Source: Vibrio salilacus
GTDB lineage: Bacteria > Pseudomonadota > Gammaproteobacteria > Enterobacterales > Vibrionaceae
NCBI RefSeq assembly: GCF_002811245.1
Contig: NZ_NIVQ01000024.1
Location: 1 to 38,838 of the forward strand
Length of the DNA stretch: 38,838 nt
Reading direction: 5' to 3'
Shown: positions 27,552-38,508 of the stretch, piece after piece
Numbering within the stretch: the first letter of the stretch is position 1
Layout of the letters: every line of letters starts with the position of its first letter
Made by a program: the position numbers and the translations under genes
The notes under the pieces: model-generated
Database searches by the model: none
What the model was told of the DNA's origin: nothing
The model's input: the letters and a program-made list of their open reading frames with translations, nothing else

Positions 27552-28745
27552 TTACGCAACCGAGTAATGCCAAGTTTTACCAGCTCTCGACCATAAGATT
27601 GCCAGTCCAGGTGCAATAATCAACATTAAAGTGGCAATCACTATCTGCGGTTCCATGCCAAGACGCTGCACGGTTCCAACAACAAGGCCCGAACCACTCA
27701 TCTGGAATAAACCAAGCAGTGCCGCTGCCGTACCCGCTTTATCACCAAATGGGGCGAGTGCTTTGCCTGCCGCCGCACCTAAAACCCAAGCAAAACCAAT
27801 CGAAGAGAAGAAGATTGGCAACATAAAGGCTAGCGCTGTCGCATATTCCATTAACGCGAGCATCATAAACCCGCCCATGATCAAGGTAACAATACCGACT
27901 GTTAGCGCTAAGTGAGTGCCAAAACGGTCCATAAACCTAGGCGCAGCCATACAGGCAATAATGTTGATCACAGCGTTAATCCCAAACCAGAAAGTAAATT
28001 GATTCATCGTTAAACCAAGATTTTCCATCAAAACCACTGGCGCGGATGTTACATAGCCAAGGATGACGGCCATCGCTAACATACACAAACACGCATGAAA
28101 TAGGAATGATGGTGTTTTCACCACATCAAGATAGCGATTTAATTTAAACACCGGCTCTTTGCTCATTTGAGGATTGGTCTCTTTCATCCCAAGCCATAAC
28201 ATCGTGAACACTACAACAGCGAAACCCGCCATAAAACTAAAGTTCGCACGCCAGCCAAATTGTTGAGTCAGCCAACTGCCCAAAATCGGCGCCAGTGCCG
28301 GAATAAAGCAGATCGCGCCATTGAGGTAGCTGATCATCTTGCCGCTCTTTTGCGGACCAAACATATCGCGAACTGTTGCAAAGGCTGCTACCGATGTCGC
28401 ACACGCACCTAAGCCTTGTAGCAAACGGGCTGCGAGCATCCACTCAATGTTTTGAGCACTCCACGCCAATAAAGCGCTCACTGCGTAGATACTAACGCCC
28501 CCCAATGCAACAGTTCGACGTCCGAGTTTGTCTGCAAGTGGTCCAGCGAATAATTGGCCGACTCCCATCGCAAACAGAAACCATGTAATTGTGTCTTGTG
28601 CCAATGCATGTTCCACGTGGAACGTCTCTGAAATAATTGGCAATGCTGGTAGATAGATATCAATCGCTAATGGACTAAATAGAACCAAAAGAGTCAACAA
28701 CACTAATTGCTGCTTTTTGGGTACGGGGTAATGGATCGATTGCAC
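27552..28745 (-). CDS. Bcr/CflA-family MFS drug efflux transporter
   Basis: 397-residue major-facilitator protein with twelve predicted spans. Bcr/CflA features are LVLFSPLAIDIYLPALPIIS in span 1, the motif GPLADKLGRRTVALGG in loop 2-3, and LQGLGACATSVAAFATVRDMF with the usual Arg-Asp after span 4. The start is placed at a GTG (28743-28745) with GGAG 6 bp upstream, giving a normal short N-terminus; the open frame reaches 28811 but would add 22 atypical residues. It diverges from a LysR gene and carries a parS-like site within its coding sequence at 28609-28624. Confidence 0.88.
   Translation of the reverse strand: MQSIHYPVPKKQQLVLLTLLVLFSPLAIDIYLPALPIISETFHVEHALAQDTITWFLFAMGVGQLFAGPLADKLGRRTVALGGVSIYAVSALLAWSAQNIEWMLAARLLQGLGACATSVAAFATVRDMFGPQKSGKMISYLNGAICFIPALAPILGSWLTQQFGWRANFSFMAGFAVVVFTMLWLGMKETNPQMSKEPVFKLNRYLDVVKTPSFLFHACLCMLAMAVILGYVTSAPVVLMENLGLTMNQFTFWFGINAVINIIACMAAPRFMDRFGTHLALTVGIVTLIMGGFMMLALMEYATALAFMLPIFFSSIGFAWVLGAAAGKALAPFGDKAGTAAALLGLFQMSGSGLVVGTVQRLGMEPQIVIATLMLIIAPGLAILWSRAGKTWHYSVA
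28609..28624. other. parS: parS variant inside the MFS gene
   Basis: TGTTCCACGTGGAACG contains a perfect 14-bp palindrome, GTTCCACGTGGAAC. It differs from the TGTTTCACGTGAAACA consensus by a symmetric pair (T/A to C/G) and the last base. Similar GTTCCAC/GTGGAAC half-sites occur in pseudomonad parS, from memory. It is the first of three sites within 7 kb. Confidence 0.65.
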
Positions 28746-28764
28746 TTCTATCTCCGCTGAATAA

Positions 28765-28825
28765 TGACTAATGAAAACGGCTTGATAGTAGTCTAAACTA
28801 GATATGCCCACTAATGATAATTAGT
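28765..28825. promoter_or_regulatory. Operator-like repeats between MFS and LysR genes
   Basis: ACTAAT-GATA-ATTAGT at 28810-28825 is a perfect dyad. TGACTAAT also occurs at 28765-28772, the same octamer as inverted at 28820-28827. The spacing suits LysR-type control of the divergent pair. Confidence 0.45.
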
Positions 28826-28855
28826 CATCAGTATTATTCCTAAATAGAATTTCTT

Positions 28856-29824
28856 ATGAATATTGAAAAGTTGGCGCGAATTGACCTCAATTTGCTGGTT
28901 TGTTTACGCGTTTTGATTGAAGAGCTTAATGTTACCCGCACTGCGCATCGACTGTGTCTTAGTCAGTCGGCGGTCAGTAAAAACCTGGCCAAACTGCGCA
29001 ACCAATTTGATGACGCACTCTTTATTCGCCATGCCCACGGATTAAAGCCGACACCCAAAGCTCTGTTCTTAAAACCCAAACTCGAAATCATTATCAATCA
29101 ATTAGAGCAACTGACTCAACCAGAGGTGTTTCTGCCAAGTTGTAGCGATTATCGTTACCAAATTGCGGCCGTTGAAAGTGTTTATCCGCTGATTTTGCCA
29201 CATTTTCTTCCTGAAATTTTCAAACAGGCGCCTCAGGTCACAATTAGTACCCATGCGTGGGCAGATGACACCTTCCGCCGCATTCAACGGGGCGAGATCG
29301 ATTTAGGTATCACAGGTAAAGATATTGATATCAATGACGCTAAGCTGACCATGCTGCCACCAAGCGACATTTGTGAGCATGAGATCTATCGCGACCGCCA
29401 GATGTGCCTAGTGCGTAACAACCACCCTGCACTCAAACAACCTTGGACGCTCAATAACTACCTTGCCCAGCGCCACGTTCAAGTGCGCTGCGATGGCAAT
29501 GAGCGCTGGCTGCTCGATTATCGTCTCGCGGATATGGGCAAAGAGCGCGACATTGGCATCACAGTCCCCGACTTTAATAGCGCCGCAAGTCTTTGTTCGT
29601 ATACTGATTTTATCTTCACTGCCCCTAGCCACTTTGTGGAGTTAGCCTCAAAGCAACTGAACCTAACCATGCTGCCATTACCGATGGAATTTCCTCCTAT
29701 GGCGTATACCCTATTTTGGCATCGTGATAGAGAGAATGATCCTGCTCTGTCGTGGATTCGACAGATTATCAACGATAAAACCATCGATTTGAGATCATTT
29801 GCAGCTAGCGCGCAAAAAGAGTAG
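28856..29824 (+). CDS. LysR-family transcriptional regulator
   Basis: 322 residues. The N-terminal winged helix (about residues 5-65) contains LARIDLNLLVCLRVLIEELNVTRTAHRL and LSQSAVSKNLAKLRNQFDDALFIR. A periplasmic-binding-like effector domain follows (about 95-300). The start DLNLL and the C-terminal ALSWIRQIIN resemble NodD/LeuO-type LysR proteins. It diverges from the efflux gene by 110 bp with shared repeats, the classical arrangement for a regulator and its target. The effector is unknown. Confidence 0.88.
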   Translation: MNIEKLARIDLNLLVCLRVLIEELNVTRTAHRLCLSQSAVSKNLAKLRNQFDDALFIRHAHGLKPTPKALFLKPKLEIIINQLEQLTQPEVFLPSCSDYRYQIAAVESVYPLILPHFLPEIFKQAPQVTISTHAWADDTFRRIQRGEIDLGITGKDIDINDAKLTMLPPSDICEHEIYRDRQMCLVRNNHPALKQPWTLNNYLAQRHVQVRCDGNERWLLDYRLADMGKERDIGITVPDFNSAASLCSYTDFIFTAPSHFVELASKQLNLTMLPLPMEFPPMAYTLFWHRDRENDPALSWIRQIINDKTIDLRSFAASAQKE

Positions 29825-29894
29825 CGTAGTTGCATTGTCCGAGCGATACGATGTCGTTGATAAGGACGTTATAACAAATGAAGGATTAATTTCG

Positions 29895-31685
29895 ATGCTT
29901 ACCAATACTGAAAAGCGTTTGACAGCCATTCGTCAGTGGCTCGCACAACGTGATATTGATGCCCTACTGCTTCCTCACGAAGATGAATATCTCGGTGAGT
30001 ATGTTCCGGCTCATAACGAGCGTCTCCACTGGCTCACCGGATTCACCGGTTCTGCGGGCGTCGCTGTTATTACGCAAGATAATGCCGCTATTTTTGTTGA
30101 TGGCCGTTATACCGTTCAAGTGACAAAAGAAGTACCGGCAGAACAATTCGAGTATCGTCATCTTATTGAAGAGCCCGCTCTCGACTGGGTGATGCAAAAA
30201 CTCACTAAAGGCGCTTCCATCGCCATCGATCCCCGTATGCACAATTCAGCATGGTTAGAAATGGCGCAAGCAAAACTCGCGGCATCACTAGAGCTTAAGG
30301 TTCTTGACAGTAATCCCATTGACCAGTTGTGGCACGACCGCCCAGCACCCGTGGTGTCTGATGTTCGATTAATGGCAACCGAAGCGGTCGGTCAATCCAG
30401 TCAAAGCAAGCGCCAAGAGATTGCTCAACGTGTTGAAAATGCCGGAGCTAATAGCGCGGTCATCACGGCATTGGACTCCATCTGTTGGCTGCTCAATGTT
30501 CGCGGATTGGACGTATCACGCTTACCGGTATTGCTCTCTCATGCCATTGTTCACGCTGACGCTAGCGTCGAGTATTTTTTAGATCCAGCACGTCTTCCAA
30601 ATAACTTTTACCAACATGTTGGCAGCAAGGTAACGGTTCATCATCCTGACGCATTACAATCTCGCCTTGAAGCACTGCAAGGTCAGAAGGTCTTGCTTGA
30701 TCCAACCACCAGCAATGCATGGTTTAAACTGATATTACAAAATGCAGGGGCTAACGTGGTGAACGCGGCCGACCCTTGTTTGATGCCCAAAGCCGCTAAA
30801 AACGCCGTCGAAATTGCAGGAATGAAAGCGTGTCATATCCGTGATGGTGTCGCAATGAGCAAGTTCCTCTGCTGGTTAGATGCAGAAGTGGTAGCAGGAA
30901 ACCTTCATGACGAAGCAACGCTGGCTGACAAGCTCGAATCATTTCGTCAGTTAGATCCAACCTTAATGGATCTCAGCTTTGATACCATTTCCGCAGCCGG
31001 TAGCAATGCGGCAATGTGTCATTACAATCATGACAACCAACCTCAGCCAGGAAAGCTCGAGCTTAACACCTTGTACCTAGTCGATTCTGGTGGTCAGTAC
31101 TTAGATGGCACCACAGATATCACGCGTACCATCGCCATCGGCCAGCCGAGCGATGAAATGATCAAGCAGTTTACCTTGGCATTGAAAGGTCATATTGGTG
31201 TTGCTCGCGCACGTTTTCCTAAAGAGACCCGTGGCTACCAAATTGATACCCTAGCACGTCAGCATTTGTGGGCTGAAGGTTACGACTATGACCATGGCAC
31301 AGGCCACGGCGTCGGTCATTTTCTGAGTGTCCATGAAGGGCCTGCAAGTATTTCGAAGCGCCTTATCGATGTGCCACTCACTGAAGGCATGGTGCTATCG
31401 AATGAGCCAGGTTACTACCGCGCCGATGCGTTTGGCATTCGCATTGAGAACTTAGAGTTGGTTGTAGAAACTCCGACCAACGGCGACTTCTCTGTGCTGT
31501 CGTTTGAGTCTTTAACGCGTTGCCCTATCGACAAACGAAACATTAACGTTGATATGTTGACCCGACCTGAACTTGCTTGGCTCAACGACTACCATAAAAA
31601 AGTATGGGACGACATCAGCCCGCTGGTAGAAGGTGACGTGAAACAATGGTTACACGCAGCAACCCAGCCGCTAGTCCATAACTAA
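29895..31685 (+). CDS. Xaa-Pro aminopeptidase (aminopeptidase P family, long form)
   Basis: 596-residue M24B metallopeptidase that removes N-terminal residues preceding proline. The long three-domain layout resembles eukaryotic cytosolic aminopeptidase P rather than 440-residue E. coli PepP. Two creatinase N-like domains (about 1-155 and 160-310) precede the pita-bread catalytic domain. Metal ligands are visible in LVDSGGQYLDGTTDITRT (two Asp), GTGHGVGHFLSVHEG (His), SNEPGYY (Glu) and IRIENLEL (Glu). The start at 29895 has AAGGA 10 bp upstream; the frame extends to 29799, overlapping lysR, but lacks support. Confidence 0.92.
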   Translation: MLTNTEKRLTAIRQWLAQRDIDALLLPHEDEYLGEYVPAHNERLHWLTGFTGSAGVAVITQDNAAIFVDGRYTVQVTKEVPAEQFEYRHLIEEPALDWVMQKLTKGASIAIDPRMHNSAWLEMAQAKLAASLELKVLDSNPIDQLWHDRPAPVVSDVRLMATEAVGQSSQSKRQEIAQRVENAGANSAVITALDSICWLLNVRGLDVSRLPVLLSHAIVHADASVEYFLDPARLPNNFYQHVGSKVTVHHPDALQSRLEALQGQKVLLDPTTSNAWFKLILQNAGANVVNAADPCLMPKAAKNAVEIAGMKACHIRDGVAMSKFLCWLDAEVVAGNLHDEATLADKLESFRQLDPTLMDLSFDTISAAGSNAAMCHYNHDNQPQPGKLELNTLYLVDSGGQYLDGTTDITRTIAIGQPSDEMIKQFTLALKGHIGVARARFPKETRGYQIDTLARQHLWAEGYDYDHGTGHGVGHFLSVHEGPASISKRLIDVPLTEGMVLSNEPGYYRADAFGIRIENLELVVETPTNGDFSVLSFESLTRCPIDKRNINVDMLTRPELAWLNDYHKKVWDDISPLVEGDVKQWLHAATQPLVHN

Positions 31686-31711
31686 GGCTTTCTTTATTTA
31701 AGATATGCAAA

Positions 31712-31741
31712 AGGGATTGATGTGTACATCAATCCCATTTT
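31712..31741. terminator. Bidirectional terminator between pepP-like gene and thiH
   Basis: A perfect 10-bp stem GGGATTGATG / CATCAATCCC with loop TGTA (31713-31736). ATTTTTAT follows on the plus strand and CTTTTGC on the minus strand. It serves the convergent aminopeptidase and thi operons. Confidence 0.85.
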
Positions 31742-31743
31742 TA

Positions 31744-31759
31744 TGTTTCACGTGAAACA
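31744..31759. other. parS: parS site, perfect consensus, intergenic
   Basis: TGTTTCACGTGAAACA is a perfect 16-bp palindrome, identical to the bacterial chromosomal parS consensus bound by ParB. It lies between the convergent aminopeptidase and thiH genes, 4 bp from the thiH stop. It is the middle of three sites and the only one outside a gene. Confidence 0.93.
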
Positions 31760-31763
31760 CTAA

Positions 31764-32876
31764 CTAGCCGGAGTATGCCGAATGCCAATCTCGCCATACC
31801 GGATCAAACCCTCTTGAACGAATCATTGATTCGACCGATGCGGCACTCCGTTCATCACTGATCTCAAACTGTTCTAGCTCAGGGGCATCATTCGCATACC
31901 CGCCAGGTTGCGTTTTCGATGCCGCTGACATCGACGTAATTCCAAGCGGCAACACATTATCACGGAACTCTGGCGACTCTCGAGTTGATAGAGATAACTC
32001 CACTTCAGGGTTAAACAAACGATATGCGCAAATAAGTTGGACCAGTTGCTTGTCACTCATTACCGATTTTGGTTGCAACGCGCCTGCACACGGCCTTAAG
32101 CGAGGAAATGAAATCGAATATCGAGTTTGCCAGTAGGTTCGTTCCAAATAATCGAGATGCGCAGCGGTAAAAAAACAATCCGGGCGCCAGTCCTCAAGCC
32201 CAATCAGTGCGCCGATACCAATCTTATCGATCCCTGCTTTCGCTAAGCGGTCAGGAGTATCGAGCCGAAACTCAAAATCCATTTTATTACCACGTAAATG
32301 GTGCTGAGCATAAGTTGATGGATGATAGGTTTCTTGATAGACCATCACCGCATCCAAGCCTAAGGTTTTCAACTCTGCATACTCTTCTTGCTTAAGCGGT
32401 TGAACCTCCATCGCAAGATAATTGAAGCGTTGTTTGATCTGCGGTAACACCTGACGAAAGTAGTTCATTCCTACTTTAGTTTCGTGTTCGCCTGTTACCA
32501 GTAGCACGCTATCAAACTTCATTTGCTTAATAGCATCAATCTCTGCAACGATCTCTTGTTGATTGAGCGTTCTACGCTTAATACGGTTTTCCATCGAAAA
32601 ACCACAGTAGGTACACGCATTGGCACATAAGTTAGACAAGTACAAAGGAATATAAAGCGACATGGTATGGCCAAATCGCTGACGAGTCAGAGCAAACGAC
32701 TGTTGTGCCATTTGCTCAAGATAGCCTTCCGCAGCCGGAGAAATCAGTGCCTTAAAATCCTCCAAATCGCGCTTGGGTTTACTTAATGCACGCTCAACAT
32801 CAACGCTGGTTTTGCTGTTAATTGATAAGTTGATATCGTCCCAATCCAACGGTTTAAAGTGTTCAACGAAACTCAT
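31764..32876 (-). CDS. thiH: 2-iminoacetate synthase ThiH
   Basis: Radical-SAM enzyme that cleaves tyrosine to give dehydroglycine for the thiazole ring. 370 residues. The radical-SAM cysteine motif is CANACTYCGFSMENR (CxxxCxxC). MEVQPLKQEEY, GIGALIGLEDWR and SFPRLRPCAG are ThiH-typical. I choose the ATG at 32876 (AGAGG 5 bp upstream) over the in-frame GTG at 32882, which overlaps the ribosome site. It is the last gene of thiCEFSGH, 14 bp after thiG. Confidence 0.96.
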   Translation of the reverse strand: MSFVEHFKPLDWDDINLSINSKTSVDVERALSKPKRDLEDFKALISPAAEGYLEQMAQQSFALTRQRFGHTMSLYIPLYLSNLCANACTYCGFSMENRIKRRTLNQQEIVAEIDAIKQMKFDSVLLVTGEHETKVGMNYFRQVLPQIKQRFNYLAMEVQPLKQEEYAELKTLGLDAVMVYQETYHPSTYAQHHLRGNKMDFEFRLDTPDRLAKAGIDKIGIGALIGLEDWRPDCFFTAAHLDYLERTYWQTRYSISFPRLRPCAGALQPKSVMSDKQLVQLICAYRLFNPEVELSLSTRESPEFRDNVLPLGITSMSAASKTQPGGYANDAPELEQFEISDERSAASVESMIRSRGFDPVWRDWHSAYSG

Positions 32877-32890
32877 GTCCACCTCTCACT

Positions 32891-33655
32891 CTAGTTATTC
32901 AGAAACGAAGTCAACGGACTCGAGGCAACCGCGTGTGACACCTTACCAGCCAAGCCGGCTTGATACGCGATGCTCCCTGCTTCTACTGCCAATTTGAACG
33001 CTCTCGCCATAGCAACTGGATCTGCGGCAGCGGCTATGGCGGTATTAACCAGAACAGCGTCGGCCCCCATCTCCATCGCTCTTGCCGCATGAGAAGGAGC
33101 ACCAATTCCAGCATCAACAATGACCGGAATCTTAGCTTGGTCGATGATAATCTCAATGAAATCATGAGATGCGATTCCCTTGTTTGAGCCTATTGGCGCA
33201 CCTAGCGGCATGACTACGGCGCAACCAACTTGTTCCAAGCGTTTACACAAAACCGGGTCAGCATGGCAGTAAGGCAACACCACAAAACCATCTTTGACCA
33301 GTTGCTCGGCTGCCAATAGGGTCTCAACCGGATCTGGCATTAAGTATTTTGGGTCAGGATGAATTTCCAATTTCAACCAGTTGGTACCAAGCGCTTCACG
33401 GGAGAGATGAGCTGCAAAAATGGCATCCTTGGCGTTCTTCGCGCCTGACGTATTTGGCAATAAATCAATCCCCATATCGACAAGCGGCTTAAGAATGTCA
33501 TCTTGTTGATTGTTCACGTCGACGCGCTTGAGTGCCATCGTTGCCAGCTGAGAGCCCGAAGCTTTAATTGAATCTGCCATTATTTGGCTATTAGCAAACT
33601 TCCCCGTTCCAGTGAACAGGCGTGACTGAAAGGTTTTGTTAGCAATCGTCAACAT
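32891..33655 (-). CDS. thiG: Thiazole synthase ThiG
   Basis: 254-residue TIM-barrel enzyme that assembles thiazole phosphate from 1-deoxy-xylulose-5-phosphate, dehydroglycine and the ThiS thiocarboxylate. Landmarks are [35 protein letters not shown] (with the catalytic lysine region), [34 protein letters not shown]. The start at 33655 has AGGAGG 8 bp upstream; the frame is open to 33706, overlapping thiS, but without support. It begins 4 bp after the thiS stop. Confidence 0.97.
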   Translation of the reverse strand: MLTIANKTFQSRLFTGTGKFANSQIMADSIKASGSQLATMALKRVDVNNQQDDILKPLVDMGIDLLPNTSGAKNAKDAIFAAHLSREALGTNWLKLEIHPDPKYLMPDPVETLLAAEQLVKDGFVVLPYCHADPVLCKRLEQVGCAVVMPLGAPIGSNKGIASHDFIEIIIDQAKIPVIVDAGIGAPSHAARAMEMGADAVLVNTAIAAAADPVAMARAFKLAVEAGSIAYQAGLAGKVSHAVASSPLTSFLNN

Positions 33656-33659
33656 CCAA

Positions 33660-33869
33660 TTACCCTCCTGCGATAGCTTGAAAGAGTGAGATAGCATCAC
33701 CTTCATTTAAATGCGTACTTGACCACTCATTACGCGGTATAACCGTATTGTTAATCGCAAATACGCAGCCAAGTTCGGGTAACGAAAGCTGTTCAATAAT
33801 CGCGGTAAGCGATCGGTTTGGTTGCACATGATGAGCTTGGTCATTTATCAGAATTCGAACCGTTTCCAT
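33660..33869 (-). CDS. thiS: Sulfur carrier protein ThiS
   Basis: 69-residue ubiquitin-like protein that carries sulfur as a C-terminal thiocarboxylate for thiazole formation. It ends FQAIAGG, giving the essential Gly-Gly terminus adenylated by ThiF. The segment [14 protein letters not shown] is typical. It lies 3 bp after thiF and just before thiG, in the standard order. Confidence 0.96.
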   Translation of the reverse strand: METVRILINDQAHHVQPNRSLTAIIEQLSLPELGCVFAINNTVIPRNEWSSTHLNEGDAISLFQAIAGG

Positions 33870-33872
33870 ATT

Positions 33873-34640
33873 TCAACTCGCTTTTTTATGCTGTGCACAT
33901 ACGCTACATTCAGTGTCAGACCTAATGGTTAAGGTTTGCCATTTTAGGCTCTTACCATCGAATAGATGTAATTGATTGGATTTGAAACCGACGTCATCTA
34001 ACGCCAACATTTGCAACGTAGCTAACGCTTGATAGTTACCTATCGTGCCAACGACTGGACCGATAATACCGCTATCACTGCACTTTAATGAGCTTTCAAA
34101 ACCTTCCTCGGGAACCAAACACCGGTAGCAACCCGTTGTGGATTGGACGAAATTAAATACGGCAAATTGCCCCCGCCAACCAATTGCTGAGCCGGAAATT
34201 AGCGGCTTAGCTTGACGATGACAGATCCGGTTAATCAAATGCCGCGTTGGTAAGTTATCGCTGCAATCTAATACCGCATCAGCAATCATCACTTCTAAAT
34301 TAAGCTGCTCCTCATTCAATCGCCGATTTAACTTACGTACATTGAGTTGGCCGTTGATGCTCTGCATCTGATTCGCCATTGCATCGACTTTGTTGGTGTT
34401 GATGTCACTTTCTCTATAGATGATTTGTCGCTGCAAGTTACTGGTTTCAACAATGTCATCATCACTGATCACTAACTTGCCAACACCAGCAGCAGCCAAA
34501 TACATACCAGCTGCACTGCCCAAGCCGCCACAGCCGATGATCAGAACCGAACAACGGTTTAGCCTTGATTGCCCAACCTCGCCAATCTCTGGCAACGCGA
34601 TTTGTCGTTGGTATCTTTGAAACGTACGATCACTCAACAT
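33873..34640 (-). CDS. thiF: ThiS adenylyltransferase ThiF
   Basis: 255-residue E1-like enzyme that adenylates the ThiS C-terminus. It has [16 protein letters not shown], the nucleotide loop [19 protein letters not shown], the acidic [15 protein letters not shown], and [13 protein letters not shown]. Zinc-binding pairs are CYRC and CSVC near the C-terminus. A conserved Cys in [15 protein letters not shown] matches the position implicated in the ThiS acyl disulfide of E. coli ThiF. The start overlaps thiE by 11 bp with GGAG upstream. Confidence 0.96.
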   Translation of the reverse strand: MLSDRTFQRYQRQIALPEIGEVGQSRLNRCSVLIIGCGGLGSAAGMYLAAAGVGKLVISDDDIVETSNLQRQIIYRESDINTNKVDAMANQMQSINGQLNVRKLNRRLNEEQLNLEVMIADAVLDCSDNLPTRHLINRICHRQAKPLISGSAIGWRGQFAVFNFVQSTTGCYRCLVPEEGFESSLKCSDSGIIGPVVGTIGNYQALATLQMLALDDVGFKSNQLHLFDGKSLKWQTLTIRSDTECSVCAQHKKAS

Positions 34641-35891
34641 AACTTAGCTCCGGGCTATGCGAACGAGTGGCCATAACATGGTTGAATGCTTGAATCACAC
34701 TTTGCGGTTCAGAAGATAAGGTAATCGCCCTAACGACAGCTAAGCTCGATACGCCACATTGCCATACATTACTGGCGTTGGTTAGGTCGATACCACCAAT
34801 CGCAACGGTTGGCACACCAACATCATCAGCATAAGGTATGCTATTGATTAGCTTTTGATACAGAGCCAAGCGAACCAGTCCTTGAGGTTTGGACGGCATT
34901 TGCTTGGTTGTGGTGGCAAAGATATGGCCCAATGCGATATAACTCGGCGCAACCTGAACAATTCGTAACAGTTCATAATAGCCGTGTGTCGAAAGTCCAA
35001 GTCTAATACCAGCATCGTAGAGTAGTTTTAGATTAGATTGTTCTAAGTCTTCTTGACCCAAGTGAACACCGTACGCACCGTACTTTATTGCAATCTGCCA
35101 GTAGTCATTAATAAAGACCTGTGCTTCAAACTTCCTTCCGAGTTCAATCGTTCGCTTTATCTGCTGCTCCAAGTCCTCTTGATCTGGGTTCTTAATCCTA
35201 AGTTGAATGGTTTTTACACCTAGATGTAACAAGCGTTCTACCCAATCAACACTATCAACGACAGGATAGAGCCCCAAGTTGCGATCAGTTACAGTTTTAA
35301 ACTGAATCTTATGTTGATTTACTCCCCAGCCCACTTTGATGCCTAGGCGTGAATCTTCAATAACTGGCGTGGGAAATTGTGTGTAGTCATGAGCCCATGT
35401 TTCACGTGAAACATTGCCCATTGCACGCGCCAAGGTCAAACAGTCTTCAAGCGGAAAATCGAGAGCAAACAGGGTCGTAACCCAAGCCAAGTGATGAGGA
35501 TTGTCCGCGTCATTAACTGAATCAATATAAAGAGCTCGAGTTTCACTAGTTAATGGATGATGCCAGATATCTAAGTAACGGTTACCATCTCGAACAGCTA
35601 AACACACTGTGTTTATCGCTTGCTCGGAGCAATGCGACAACGGAATAGTACTGTTATAGCTAAGGACGTAAGAGGATAAATAGTCTTGGCTTTTACAAGG
35701 AGCCAAATCTGTATACAGATCTGCCACCAAACCAATAGTGCCATTGTGCTTAGCGACTAAAATGGTATGAGTTGGACTTACGCCCAACTCAATACCATCG
35801 ACTATAAATCCTTGTTGATTCGCTCGTAATAAGCATTGCTGAACAATACCAGTAAGCTCAATACAATCAGCAGGAATAAGGATTTTAGTCA

Positions 35892-35892
<1 letters not shown>
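34630..35892 (-). CDS. thiE: Thiamin phosphate synthase ThiE with long N-terminal extension
   Basis: 420 residues, about twice the usual ThiE length. The C-terminal half (about 205-410) is a clear thiamin phosphate synthase that joins HMP-PP and thiazole phosphate: [83 protein letters not shown]. The first 200 residues match no domain I can name. A short stretch ([23 protein letters not shown]) recalls the C-terminal part of HMP kinases (ThiD), but the kinase glycine motifs are absent. ATG at 35892 is chosen over GTG at 35895 for ribosome spacing; it shares one base with the thiC stop. A perfect parS lies in the gene at 35398-35413. Confidence 0.93.
35398..35413. other. parS: parS site, perfect consensus, inside thiE
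   Basis: TGTTTCACGTGAAACA, identical to the intergenic copy at 31744-31759. On the thiE strand it encodes the NVSRET segment of the N-terminal extension. A 16-bp exact match recurring within 3.7 kb is very unlikely by chance. Confidence 0.92.
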
Positions 35893-37922
<2,030 letters not shown>

Positions 37923-37939
37923 TCAATTTTGGATAGACG

Positions 37940-37956
37940 ATCAGCATGATGCTGAT
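37940..37956 (-). other. Hairpin directly after the TPP aptamer
   Basis: A perfect inverted repeat ATCAGCAT-G-ATGCTGAT lies about 10 nt downstream of the aptamer in the thiC leader. No T-tract follows, so it is not a classical terminator. It may be part of the expression platform. Confidence 0.5.
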
Positions 37957-37965
37957 GGAGATATC

Positions 37966-38052
37966 TTCTCTCGTTCCCTTCGCAGATACTAATCTGATCA
38001 GGTTCAACGGATCCCGAATTAACGGTCTCAGCCTTTAGGCACTCCGACAAGT
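37966..38052 (-). ncRNA. TPP riboswitch (thi box) upstream of thiC
   Basis: Read on the minus strand, the leader shows the conserved THI elements in order. These are CGGAGTGCC and GGCTGAGA in the first arm, then GAACCTGATCAGATTAGTATC, and CTGCGAAGGGAACGAGA closing the aptamer. This senses thiamin pyrophosphate and represses thiC-H expression. About 140 nt separate the aptamer from the thiC start. The lack of a terminator with a T-run suggests control at translation initiation, as in E. coli thiC, but this is inference. Confidence 0.95.
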
Positions 38053-38058
38053 GAAATC

Positions 38059-38087
38059 AGTATATAAAAACGGCTTGGTTAAACCAA
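38059..38087 (-). promoter_or_regulatory. thi operon promoter
   Basis: On the minus strand, TTGGTT (38082-38087) and TATACT (38059-38064) are spaced exactly 17 bp. The expected start near 38052 coincides with the beginning of the TPP aptamer. The -35 element lies inside the crcB terminator stem. Confidence 0.6.
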
Positions 38088-38092
38088 GCCGT
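38070..38092 (-). terminator. Intrinsic terminator after crcB
   Basis: A perfect 9-bp stem ACGGCTTGG / CCAAGCCGT with a short TTAAA loop is followed on the minus strand by TTTTTATAT. It lies 32 bp downstream of crcB and overlaps the thi promoter. Confidence 0.85.
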
Positions 38093-38124
38093 AAGTTCTA
38101 AAAGTAGTCAGATGTGATGACTGG

Positions 38125-38508
38125 TTAGCTTTTAATCAAAAGTTGAAAGCCAATCCAAGCAGCAGAAATACTCAAAAAGACATTTAATAGTATGTTTAGC
38201 CCTATCTTTACAAAGGCACCTTGCTGCATAAGCAGAACATTATCCATAGAAAAAGTGGAAAATGTCGTTAGTGCGCCGAGAAAACCTAAGCCGATAATTT
38301 GCCGCCATGGCTCAGGAGCAAGGATCTCATTTTCAAATGCAGCGAACAGTAGACCCATAACAAAAGAGCCAATAACATTAACAGCTAGCGTTCCGTATGG
38401 AAAGCCCCTGCCGAATAACTGAACACATAACTCGGAAATGAGGTAACGAGAACATGCGCCAAAAGCCCCACCCAGAGCAATAAAGCTTAATATTGAAAGT
38501 TGACCCAT
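38125..38508 (-). CDS. crcB: Fluoride exporter CrcB (Fluc channel)
   Basis: 127-residue, four-span inner-membrane protein forming a dual-topology dimeric fluoride channel. Signatures are LGGAFGACSRYLIS, PYGTLAVNVIGSFVMGLL (with the conserved Asn) and GFLGALTTFSTFSMDN (with the TTFSTF motif of the pore). The ATG at 38508 is preceded by AGGAG. I see no fluoride riboswitch in the upstream DNA. It is monocistronic, ending at a strong terminator, and lies upstream of the thi operon as I recall for V. cholerae VC0060. Confidence 0.95.
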   Translation of the reverse strand: MGQLSILSFIALGGAFGACSRYLISELCVQLFGRGFPYGTLAVNVIGSFVMGLLFAAFENEILAPEPWRQIIGLGFLGALTTFSTFSMDNVLLMQQGAFVKIGLNILLNVFLSISAAWIGFQLLIKS

